Assembly: GCF_018614415.1 (NCBI RefSeq)
Contig: NZ_JAGGOO010000060.1
Coordinates: 31,953-95,952, forward strand
Reading direction: 5' to 3'
Source: Streptomyces sp. ISL-12
GTDB lineage: Bacteria > Actinomycetota > Actinomycetes > Streptomycetales > Streptomycetaceae
DNA length: 64,000 nt
The notes below the pieces were generated by a model, which had not been told where the DNA came from, did not search any database, and was given only the letters and a program-made list of their open reading frames with translations. The position numbers were made by a program, and so were the translations under genes. Position 1 is the stretch's first letter; each line of letters opens with the position of its first letter. Shown here one piece after another: positions 25,378 to 32,376 of the stretch.

Positions 25378-26018
25378 ACTGGCTCAACTCCGAGGCGTTC
25401 GTCCTGTTCGACCAGCACATCAAGTGGTCGGACATGATCGGCAACGTGATCGGTCTGCTCGGCCTCGCGCTCGGCTGGCGGCGCTCCCTGTGGACCTGGC
25501 CGGTGCAGTTCCTCTCCGGCCTCATCCTCTTCGCCGCCTTCGCCACCGCCCACCTCTCCGGCAGCGCCGGCAAGCAGATCGTCGTCATGGTGGTCGCCGC
25601 GTACGGCTACTGGCAGTGGAACCGGGGCCGGCGGCAGGCCCAGGACGGCACCGTCGCCGTCCGCTTCGCGACCTGGCGCGAGCGCGCCGCGCTGCTCGGC
25701 GCCGCCGCCGTCGGCACCCTCGCCGTCGGCGGCCTGTTCACCGCCTACCCGAGCCTGTCCTGGGACCCCTGGCCGGACGCCTACGTCTTCGTCGGCACCA
25801 TCGTCGCCATGTACGCCCAGGCGCGCGGCATGGTCGAGTTCTGGTTCGCCTGGCTCCTGGTCGACCTGGTCGGCGTCCCGCTGAACTTCGCCAACGGCTT
25901 CGCCTTCTCCGGCTTCGTCTACGTCATCTACGGCGCGCTCGTCCTGTGGGGCCTGCGCGACTGGTGGCTGCGCTCCCGCAGGGGTCCGCGGCCCGTCATG
26001 GAAGGAGCGCCCGCATGA
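25374..26018 (+). CDS. ribM: RibM/PnuX-type riboflavin transporter (PnuC family)
   Basis: Membrane protein of 214 aa with about seven segments and PnuC-family features (VIGLLGLALGWRRSLWTWPVQ, the aromatic AYGYWQWNRG and the C-terminal YVIYGALVLWGLRDWW). In Actinobacteria the PnuC relative located in rib operons (RibM in Streptomyces, PnuX in Corynebacterium) transports riboflavin by facilitated diffusion rather than nicotinamide riboside. Its place between ribE and ribAB, with 4-nt overlaps on both sides, and the FMN riboswitch support flavin uptake. GTG 25374 is forced by the overlap and a GGGGGAG site. Confidence 0.92.
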   Translation: MNWLNSEAFVLFDQHIKWSDMIGNVIGLLGLALGWRRSLWTWPVQFLSGLILFAAFATAHLSGSAGKQIVVMVVAAYGYWQWNRGRRQAQDGTVAVRFATWRERAALLGAAAVGTLAVGGLFTAYPSLSWDPWPDAYVFVGTIVAMYAQARGMVEFWFAWLLVDLVGVPLNFANGFAFSGFVYVIYGALVLWGLRDWWLRSRRGPRPVMEGAPA

Positions 26019-27304
26019 GCGCGGCACCTATCCTCTACAGCGCCGACGGTCCCGAGGACCTGATCCTCGACCCCGTCGAGCAGGCCGTCGCCGACATCGC
26101 CGCCGGCCGCCCGGTCGTGGTCGTCGACGACGCCGACCGGGAGAACGAGGGCGACCTCGTCATCGCCGCCGAGAAGGCGACCGAGGAGGTCCTCGCCTTC
26201 ATGATGAGCGAGTGCCGCGGCCTGATCTGCGCCCCCATGGAGGGCGACGAACTGGACCGGCTCCGCCTCCCGCAGATGGTCGAGGACAACACCGAGTCGA
26301 TGAAGACCGCCTTCACGGTCTCCGTGGACGCGACCGCCGCCCACGGAGTCACCACCGGCATCTCCGCCGCCGACCGCGCCACCACGCTCCGCCTGCTGGC
26401 GAGCGGCACCGCCGAACCCACCGACCTGGTCCGCCCCGGCCACGTCTTCCCGCTGCGCGCCCGCCCCGGCGGCGTCCTGGTCCGCGACGGCCACACCGAG
26501 GCCGCCGTCGACCTCGCCCGCCTCGCGGGCCTGCGCCCGGCCGGTGCCATCGTCGAGATCGCCGGCGAGGACGGCCGGATGCTCAGGCTGCCCGAGCTGA
26601 TCCCGTTCGCCCGCAAGCACGGCCTGACGATCATCTCCATCGAGGACCTGATCGCCTACCGCCGCAGCGCCGAGCCCACCGTCCGCCGCGAGGCCGAGGT
26701 CCACCTGCCCACCGCCCACGGCACCTTCACCGCGTACGGCTACCGCTCCACCGTCGACGGCGTCGAGCACGTCGCCCTGGTCCACGGCGACCTCGGCGAC
26801 GGCGCCGACGTCCTCGTCCGCGTCCACTCCGAGTGCCTGACCGGCGACGTCTTCGGCTCCCAGCGCTGCGACTGCGGCCCCCAGCTGGACGCCTCGCTGG
26901 CCCGCATCCAGGCCGAAGGCCGGGGCGTGGTCGTCTACCTGCGCGGCCACGAGGGCCGCGGCATCGGCCTGATGTCCAAACTGCGCGCCTACGAGCTCCA
27001 GGAGCGCGGCCGGGACACCCTGGACGCCAACCTGGAACTCGGCCTGCCCGCCGACGCCCGGGACTACGGCGCCGGCGCCCAGATACTCAAGGACCTCGGC
27101 GTGCGCGGCGTCCGCCTGCTGACCAACAACCCCGACAAGAGCGACGCGCTGGCCCGGCACGGCCTCACCGTCACCGGCCGCGAACCGATGCCCGTCCAGG
27201 CGGGCGAGCACAACCTCCGCTACCTGCGCACCAAGCGGGACCGGATGGGACACGACCTGCCCTGGCTGGACGCCACCACGGTGTCCACCTGCGGCAACCA
27301 GTAA
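26015..27304 (+). CDS. ribAB: Bifunctional 3,4-dihydroxy-2-butanone 4-phosphate synthase / GTP cyclohydrolase II
   Basis: Fusion enzyme of 429 aa giving both precursors of riboflavin. Residues 1 to about 215 are RibB: DDADRENEGDLV (acidic metal loop), MSECRGLIC and HGVTTGISAADR. Residues from about 225 are RibA: zinc ligands in SECLTGDVFGSQRCDC near residue 275, RGHEGRGIGL near 312, and LLTNNPDK near the end. Both halves look catalytically intact. ATG 26015 overlaps the ribM stop by 4 nt. A 13-bp tandem repeat fills the gap to ribH. Confidence 0.96.
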   Translation: MSAAPILYSADGPEDLILDPVEQAVADIAAGRPVVVVDDADRENEGDLVIAAEKATEEVLAFMMSECRGLICAPMEGDELDRLRLPQMVEDNTESMKTAFTVSVDATAAHGVTTGISAADRATTLRLLASGTAEPTDLVRPGHVFPLRARPGGVLVRDGHTEAAVDLARLAGLRPAGAIVEIAGEDGRMLRLPELIPFARKHGLTIISIEDLIAYRRSAEPTVRREAEVHLPTAHGTFTAYGYRSTVDGVEHVALVHGDLGDGADVLVRVHSECLTGDVFGSQRCDCGPQLDASLARIQAEGRGVVVYLRGHEGRGIGLMSKLRAYELQERGRDTLDANLELGLPADARDYGAGAQILKDLGVRGVRLLTNNPDKSDALARHGLTVTGREPMPVQAGEHNLRYLRTKRDRMGHDLPWLDATTVSTCGNQ

Positions 27305-27312
27305 GCACGACG

Positions 27313-27383
27313 AAGCACAGCAACAAAGCACAGCAACAAAGCACAGCGACAAAGCACAGCGACAAAGCACAGCGACAAAGCAC
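27313..27383 (+). repeat. 13-bp tandem repeat between ribAB and ribH
   Basis: Five units of AAGCACAGCAACA or AAGCACAGCGACA plus a partial sixth. The tract is unusually A-rich for this genome and lies inside the operon, between the ribAB stop and the ribH ribosome binding site. Confidence 0.93.
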
Positions 27384-27405
27384 CACAGACACACCGAGGA
27401 GAGAC

Positions 27406-27912
27406 GTGAGCGGCAAGGGCGCACCGGACCTGTCCGTACGCAATGTGGGTGACCTGCGGGTCGCCGTCATCGCGGCGCAGTGGCACGAGAAGGTGATGGA
27501 CGGCCTGGTGGACGGCGCGCTGCGCGCCCTGCACGAGCTGGGCATCAGCGAGCCGACCCTGCTCAGGGTCCCCGGCAGCTGGGAACTGCCGGTGGTCGCC
27601 AAGGGCCTCGCCGAGCGCGGCTACGACGCGATCGTCGCCCTCGGTGTCGTCATCCGCGGCGGCACCCCGCACTTCGAGTACGTCTGCCAGGGCGTCACCC
27701 AGGGCCTCACCCAGGTCTCCGTCGACACCGGCGTCCCCGTCGGCTTCGGCGTCCTGACCTGCGACACCGAGGAACAGGCCCTGGACCGGGCCGGTATCGA
27801 GGGCTCCAGCGAGGACAAGGGCCACGAGGCGGTGACGGCGGCGGTGGCGACGGCGGCGACGCTGCGTTCCGTATCCGAACCCTGGCGCCAGGGCGGTCCG
27901 CACAACCCGTAG
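27406..27912 (+). CDS. ribH: 6,7-dimethyl-8-ribityllumazine synthase
   Basis: Penultimate riboflavin enzyme, 168 aa, condensing the RibA-derived pyrimidine with the RibB-derived butanone phosphate. Family motifs: VAVIAAQWHEKVMDGLVDGA, the VPGSWELPVVAKGLAE substrate loop, ALGVVIRGGTPHFEYV and the catalytic-His block GHEAVTAA near residue 145. The start is GTG 27406 after GAGGAGAG. It is separated from ribAB by a 100-nt gap mostly made of tandem repeats; otherwise it stays in the operon. hisE follows 13 nt later. Confidence 0.96.
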   Translation: MSGKGAPDLSVRNVGDLRVAVIAAQWHEKVMDGLVDGALRALHELGISEPTLLRVPGSWELPVVAKGLAERGYDAIVALGVVIRGGTPHFEYVCQGVTQGLTQVSVDTGVPVGFGVLTCDTEEQALDRAGIEGSSEDKGHEAVTAAVATAATLRSVSEPWRQGGPHNP

Positions 27913-27925
27913 AGTGGACGCCACC

Positions 27926-28198
27926 ATGTCCAAGAAGACGTTCGAGGAGCTGTTCACCGAGCTCCAGCACAAGGCCGCCCACGGCGACCCCGCCACCTCC
28001 CGCACCGCCGAGCTGGTCGACAAGGGCGTCCATGCCATCGGCAAGAAGGTCGTCGAGGAGGCCGCCGAGGTCTGGATGGCCGCCGAGTACGAGGGCAAGG
28101 AAGCGGCCGCCGAGGAGATCTCCCAGCTGCTGTACCACGTCCAGGTGATGATGGTCGCCCGCGGCATCTCCCTGGACGACGTCTACGCCCACCTGTGA
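27926..28198 (+). CDS. hisE: Phosphoribosyl-ATP pyrophosphatase
   Basis: Second histidine-pathway enzyme (90 aa), removing pyrophosphate from phosphoribosyl-ATP. The MazG-like helical core shows KKVVEEAAEVWMAAEYEG and EEISQLLYHVQVMM, with the acidic metal ligands. ATG 27926 gives the normal family length; an in-frame GTG at 27914 would add four residues. It lies 13 nt after ribH and 41 nt before hisG, so the histidine genes ride on the riboflavin operon or have an internal promoter. Confidence 0.95.
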   Translation: MSKKTFEELFTELQHKAAHGDPATSRTAELVDKGVHAIGKKVVEEAAEVWMAAEYEGKEAAAEEISQLLYHVQVMMVARGISLDDVYAHL

Positions 28199-28239
28199 AC
28201 CGACCCACCACCCCCCGTTGAGCAAAGGAAGCCGACCTC

Positions 28240-29088
28240 ATGCTGCGCATCGCCGTCCCCAACAAGGGTTCCCTCTCCGGCCCTGCGGCGGACATGCTCC
28301 ATGAGGCCGGCTACCGGCAGCGCCGCGAGTCCAAGGAACTGCGCATCGTCGACCCGGGCAACGAGGTCGAGTTCTTCTACCTCCGCCCCCGCGACATCGC
28401 GATCTACGTCTCCTCCGGCCGGCTCGACATCGGCATCACCGGCCGCGACCTGCTGGTCGACTCCGGCGCCGACGCCGAGGAGATCCTCCCCCTCGGCTTC
28501 GCCCGCTCCACCTTCCGCTACGCCGGCAAGCCGGGCGCGGCCACCGGCGTCGAGGACCTCAAGGGCAAGACGGTCGCCACCTCCTACGAGGGCATCGTCG
28601 CCCGGCACCTCGCCGACAGCGGCGTCGACGCCTCCGTCGTCCACCTCGACGGTGCCGTCGAGACCGCGATCGAGCTGGGCGTCGCCGAGGTCATCGCGGA
28701 CGTCGTCGAGACCGGCACCTCGCTGCGCAACGCCGGTCTGGAGGTCTTCGGTGAGCCGATCATGAAGTCCGAGGCGGTCGTCATCCGGCGCACCGGTGCC
28801 GACACCGAGGACGCCAAGGCCCAGCAGTTCCTGCGCCGCCTCCAGGGTGTCCTGGTGGCCCGGACGTACGTGATGATGGACTACGACTGCCGGGTCGAGC
28901 AGCTGGAGAAGGCCGTCGCGCTCACCCCGGGTCTGGAGTCCCCGACCATCTCCCCGCTGCACAACGAGGGCTGGGTCGCCGTCCGCGCGATGGTCCCCGC
29001 CCGGGACGCCCAGCGGATCATGGACGACCTGTACGAGATCGGCGCCCGGGCCATCCTCACCACGGCCATCCACGCCTGCCGCCTCTGA
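28240..29088 (+). CDS. hisG: ATP phosphoribosyltransferase, long form
   Basis: First, committed step of histidine synthesis, 282 aa. It begins LRIAVPNKGSLSG and has the phosphate/PRPP loop in EVIADVVETGTSLRNAG near residue 150. The C-terminal regulatory ACT-like domain (from about residue 210, ending ARAILTTAIHACRL) marks the HisZ-independent, histidine-inhibited form. AAAGGAAG precedes ATG 28240. hisE directly upstream gives the usual actinobacterial hisE-hisG pair. Confidence 0.96.
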   Translation: MLRIAVPNKGSLSGPAADMLHEAGYRQRRESKELRIVDPGNEVEFFYLRPRDIAIYVSSGRLDIGITGRDLLVDSGADAEEILPLGFARSTFRYAGKPGAATGVEDLKGKTVATSYEGIVARHLADSGVDASVVHLDGAVETAIELGVAEVIADVVETGTSLRNAGLEVFGEPIMKSEAVVIRRTGADTEDAKAQQFLRRLQGVLVARTYVMMDYDCRVEQLEKAVALTPGLESPTISPLHNEGWVAVRAMVPARDAQRIMDDLYEIGARAILTTAIHACRL

Positions 29089-29107
29089 CCACCTCCGGAG
29101 CGATCTC

Positions 29108-29590
29108 ATGGCGGACGCCACCCCCGGGCGGACCACCGGCGGGCAGCCGGAGCTGCCCGCCCTGCCCGTCACCTTCCGGCCGGGCCGCACCCGCGCCGTC
29201 CTGCTCGCCGCCGCCGTCGTGCTGTTCGTGGTCCTCACGACCGTCGCGATGCTGCTGAAGGGCCTCGGTCCGGGCGAGCGCGCCAGCTTCGTACTGACCG
29301 CGCTGCTCCTGGACGCCGTGCTGCTGATCCTCGCCCGGCCCAAGGCCGTCGCCGAGGAGTCCGGCGTCACCGTCGTCAACCTCACCCGCCGGCGCCGACT
29401 GGACTGGGCGGAGATCGTCCGGGTCAACCTCCGTTCCGGCGACCCCTGGGTCTTCCTCGACCTGAGCGACGGCACCAGCCTGCCCGTGCTCGGCATCCAG
29501 CCCGGCATCGCCAAGCAGCGGGCCGTCGCCGACGCCCGTACCCTGCGGGCGCTCGCCGAGGCCCGCTCGACCGGCGGCCCGGGGGCGTGA
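29108..29590 (+). CDS. PH-domain membrane protein
   Basis: Protein of 160 aa: a Pro-rich N-terminus, two membrane segments (AVLLAAAVVLFVVLTTVAML and ASFVLTALLLDAVLLILA), then a bacterial PH-like domain (VTVVNLTRRRRLDWAEIVRVNL, WVFLDLSDGTSLPVLGIQPG). The layout is typical of small actinobacterial PH proteins whose job is unknown. The gene starts 19 nt after hisG behind a GGAG site and ends just before a strong hairpin, so it is the last gene of the rib-his operon. Confidence 0.82.
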   Translation: MADATPGRTTGGQPELPALPVTFRPGRTRAVLLAAAVVLFVVLTTVAMLLKGLGPGERASFVLTALLLDAVLLILARPKAVAEESGVTVVNLTRRRRLDWAEIVRVNLRSGDPWVFLDLSDGTSLPVLGIQPGIAKQRAVADARTLRALAEARSTGGPGA

Positions 29591-29606
29591 GCCACCCGCT
29601 CCCGGG

Positions 29607-29642
29607 CGCCCCCGAGGTGCGCTCCGGAGCGTCCCGGGGGCG
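29607..29642 (+). terminator. Hairpin terminator at the end of the rib-his operon
   Basis: CGCCCCCG (29607) pairs with CGGGGGCG (29635), with an inner GCGCT/AGCG stem. No U-tract follows, as usual in Streptomyces. Confidence 0.6.
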
Positions 29643-29859
29643 GATCGGGGACCGATCGGGGTCGTCCACCCTGCCGCACCCACCCCGTTCGTGATTAATC
29701 TGGAGGGCGGCGGCGCGACAGGAGCGCCTCCCTCCCTGTCGCTCCGCCCGGTGCACAGGGGTTCCTGCTACCCGAGGAGTGACTCCCTCCGGCGATGGAC
29801 GGATCGTCCTGCAGTACCTGCGCCGCCCCCGGTCGTGACACGACACAGGCGGCGGCATC

Positions 29860-31251
29860 ATGACCATCCCCCTGCTGCTCCTGGCAGCCGCTCTCCTGCT
29901 GATCCTCGCCAACGGATTCTTCGTGGCGGCCGAGTTCGGCCTGGTGACCGTCGAGCGCGCGGACGCCGAGCGGGCCGCCGCCGACGGTGACCGGCGGGCC
30001 CACCGCGTCGTCGAGTCCCTGAAGGAGCTGTCCTTCCAGCTCTCCGGCACCCAGCTCGGCATCACCATCACCTCCCTCGTCGTCGGCATGCTCGCCGAAC
30101 CGGCGCTCGCCCAGCTCCTGGACGGCCCGTTCACCGCCCTCGGCATACCCGGGGGCGCGGTGCCCGGCGTGGCCGTCGTGGTCGGCATGCTGCTCGCCTC
30201 CGCCGTACAGATGGTGATCGGTGAGCTGGTGCCCAAGAACTGGGCGGTGTCCCGGCCGTTGCAGGTCGCCCGTTTCGTGGCCGGCCCGCAGCACGCCTTC
30301 GCCCGGCTGTTCCGCCCGGTGATCGCCGCGCTGAACACCGTGGCCAACCGGCTCGTGCGCACCCTCGGTGTCGAACCGGCCGAGGAACTGGCCTCCGCCC
30401 GCACCCCCGGCGAACTGGTCTCCCTGGCCCGCCACTCGGCGCGGGCCGGCGCCCTGGAACAGGACACCGCCGACCTGTTCGTGCGGACCCTGTCCCTGGG
30501 CGAGCTGACCGCCCAGCACGTCATGACCCCGCGCGTGAAGGTCAGCGCCCTGCACTCCTCGGCCACCGCCGAGGACGTGGTCAACCTGACCCGCGCCACC
30601 GGACTGTCCCGCTTCCCCGTCTACCGCCGGCGGATCGACGAGGTCGTCGGCATGGTCCACCTCAAGGACGCCCTCGCGGTGCGGGCCCACGAACGCCTGC
30701 GCACCCCCGTCGCGACCATCGCCCGCCCGGCGCTGCTGGTCCCCGAGACCCTGCCCGTACGGCCACTGCTGGCCCGGCTGCGCAGCGAGCAGCCCATCGC
30801 GGTCGTCGTCGACGAGTACGGCGGCACGGCCGGCGTCGTCACCCTGGAGGACATCGTCGAGGAGATCGTCGGCGAGGTCCGCGACGAGCACGACGGGCAG
30901 GACCTGCCCGAACTCGCCGCGGCCCCGCCCGAGGACGGCCGGCCCGCCTGGGACGCCGACGGCAGCTGCCGCGTCGACGTCCTGCGCCGCGTCGGCCTGG
31001 AGGTGCCCGAGGGGCCGTACGAGACCGTCGCCGGCCTCGTCGCGGACCTGCTCGGCCGCATCCCCGCCGTCGGCGACCGCGCGGAACTGCCCGGCTGGCG
31101 GCTGTCCGTGCGCCGGGTCGGGCACTACCGCGCCGAGCGGGTACGGCTCGTGCGCACGGCACCCGTCGCCGTACCGGCCGTTGAGACGGCGGAGACCGCG
31201 GAGACGGCGGAGACGGCGGAGACGGCGGAGACCGCGGAGGCCGTCCGATGA
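29860..31251 (+). CDS. CNNM/CorC-type transporter (HlyC/CorC family, DUF21-CBS), first of a pair
   Basis: Protein of 463 aa. The DUF21 membrane domain (residues 1 to about 190) opens with four hydrophobic segments and carries the family motif ILANGFFVAAEFGLVTV; a CBS pair follows (about 210-330, with VMTPR, RFPVYRRRIDEVVGMVHLKD and YGGTAGVVTLEDIVEEIVGEV), then a CorC_HlyC domain (about 350-440). The family moves or regulates Mg2+/Co2+ across the membrane. The C-terminus ends in six Thr-Ala-Glu tripeptides. ATG 29860 has only a weak ribosome binding site. It overlaps the next CNNM gene by 4 nt, so the two probably form a heteromer. Confidence 0.88.
   Translation: MTIPLLLLAAALLLILANGFFVAAEFGLVTVERADAERAAADGDRRAHRVVESLKELSFQLSGTQLGITITSLVVGMLAEPALAQLLDGPFTALGIPGGAVPGVAVVVGMLLASAVQMVIGELVPKNWAVSRPLQVARFVAGPQHAFARLFRPVIAALNTVANRLVRTLGVEPAEELASARTPGELVSLARHSARAGALEQDTADLFVRTLSLGELTAQHVMTPRVKVSALHSSATAEDVVNLTRATGLSRFPVYRRRIDEVVGMVHLKDALAVRAHERLRTPVATIARPALLVPETLPVRPLLARLRSEQPIAVVVDEYGGTAGVVTLEDIVEEIVGEVRDEHDGQDLPELAAAPPEDGRPAWDADGSCRVDVLRRVGLEVPEGPYETVAGLVADLLGRIPAVGDRAELPGWRLSVRRVGHYRAERVRLVRTAPVAVPAVETAETAETAETAETAETAEAVR
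31183..31236 (+). repeat. 9-bp tandem repeat in the tail of the first CNNM gene
   Basis: Six units of GAGACGGCG or GAGACCGCG, encoding Glu-Thr-Ala. A related run (GAGACGGCC units) closes the second CNNM gene near 32265. Confidence 0.9.
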
Positions 31252-32366
31252 GCGTCCTCCAACTCCTGCTGGCGGCGCTGCTGGTGCTCGCCAACGGCTT
31301 CTTCGTGGGCGCCGAGTTCGCGTTGGTCTCGGTGCGCCGCAGCCAGATCGAACCGCTCGGCACCGCCCGCGCCCGCCAGGTGCTGCACGGCCTGGAACAC
31401 CTGCCGCAGATGATGGCCGCCGCCCAGTTCGGCATCACCGTCTGCTCGCTCACCCTCGGTGCCGTCGCCGAACCGACCGTCGCCCACCTGCTGGAGCCGG
31501 TCTTCACCTGGATCCACCTCCCGCACGGCGTGATCCACCCGCTCGGGTACGTCATCGCGCTGGCCCTCGTGGTCTTCTGCCACCTGGTCATCGGCGAGAT
31601 GGTCCCGAAGAACCTGGCGATGGCCGCACCCGAGAAGGCCGCGCTCTGGCTCAGCCCCGGCCTGGTCGCCTTCGCCCGGCTCTGCCGGCCGGTCACGGCC
31701 GCCCTCGGTGCCTGCGCCCAGGGCATCCTCAGGCTGTTCCGGGTCGAGCCCAAGGACGAGGTCGAGGCCGTCTTCACCAGCGAGCAGCTCAACCGGCTGG
31801 TCGAGGACGCGGGACAGGCCGGTCTCCTCGACCCCGAGGAGCAGGAGCGCCTGGAGGACGCCCTGGAGCTGGGCTCCCGCCCGGTGACGGACGTGCTCCT
31901 GAAGGGCGAGTCCTGGGTGACGGTCAGTCCGTCGGTCACCCCGGGCCGGATCGTCGAGCTGACCGCGCGCACCGGGTACTCCCGCTTCCCGGTCGCCGCC
32001 GAGAACGGCGCCTTCATGGGGTATCTGCACGTCAAGGACGTCCTGGACCTGGAGGACTCCGACCGGGCCGTGCCCCAGCAGGTCTGGCGTCCCATGACCA
32101 CCCTGCGGCCCGAACTGCCGCTCGACGACGCGCTCACTGTGATGCGCCGGGCGGCCACCCACCTCGCCCAGGTGGTCGACACGGGCGGCCGGGTGCTCGG
32201 CCTGGTCGCCCTGGAGGACGTACTGGAACTGCTGGTCGGCGAGGTGCGGGACCCGGCGCACCGGGAGACGGCCGAGACGGCCGAGACGGCCGAGGCGGCC
32301 GATACGACCGATACGACGGTGGCCGAGCCGCGCACCAGCGGGTCCCCCGAGGAGGTGCTCGCTTGA
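31248..32366 (+). CDS. CNNM/CorC-type transporter, second of a pair
   Basis: Protein of 372 aa with the DUF21 membrane domain (VLANGFFVGAEFALVSV, QFGITVCSLTLGAVAEP, GEMVPKNLAMA) and a CBS pair (about 200-335: RFPVAAENGAFMGYLHVKDVLD and GRVLGLVALEDVLELLVGEV). It lacks the CorC_HlyC C-terminal domain that the upstream partner has. The tail again contains Glu-Thr-Ala repeats, then Asp-Thr-Thr. ATG 31248 overlaps the partner's stop (ATGA). Its function in divalent cation transport is inferred from the family. Confidence 0.88.
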   Translation: MSVLQLLLAALLVLANGFFVGAEFALVSVRRSQIEPLGTARARQVLHGLEHLPQMMAAAQFGITVCSLTLGAVAEPTVAHLLEPVFTWIHLPHGVIHPLGYVIALALVVFCHLVIGEMVPKNLAMAAPEKAALWLSPGLVAFARLCRPVTAALGACAQGILRLFRVEPKDEVEAVFTSEQLNRLVEDAGQAGLLDPEEQERLEDALELGSRPVTDVLLKGESWVTVSPSVTPGRIVELTARTGYSRFPVAAENGAFMGYLHVKDVLDLEDSDRAVPQQVWRPMTTLRPELPLDDALTVMRRAATHLAQVVDTGGRVLGLVALEDVLELLVGEVRDPAHRETAETAETAEAADTTDTTVAEPRTSGSPEEVLA

Positions 32367-32376
32367 GTCATGCGCG

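Noticed and set aside
29643..29859. M-box or yybP-ykoY riboswitch before the CNNM genes
   Set aside because: The conserved core motifs of these riboswitches are not present; only generic hairpins are.
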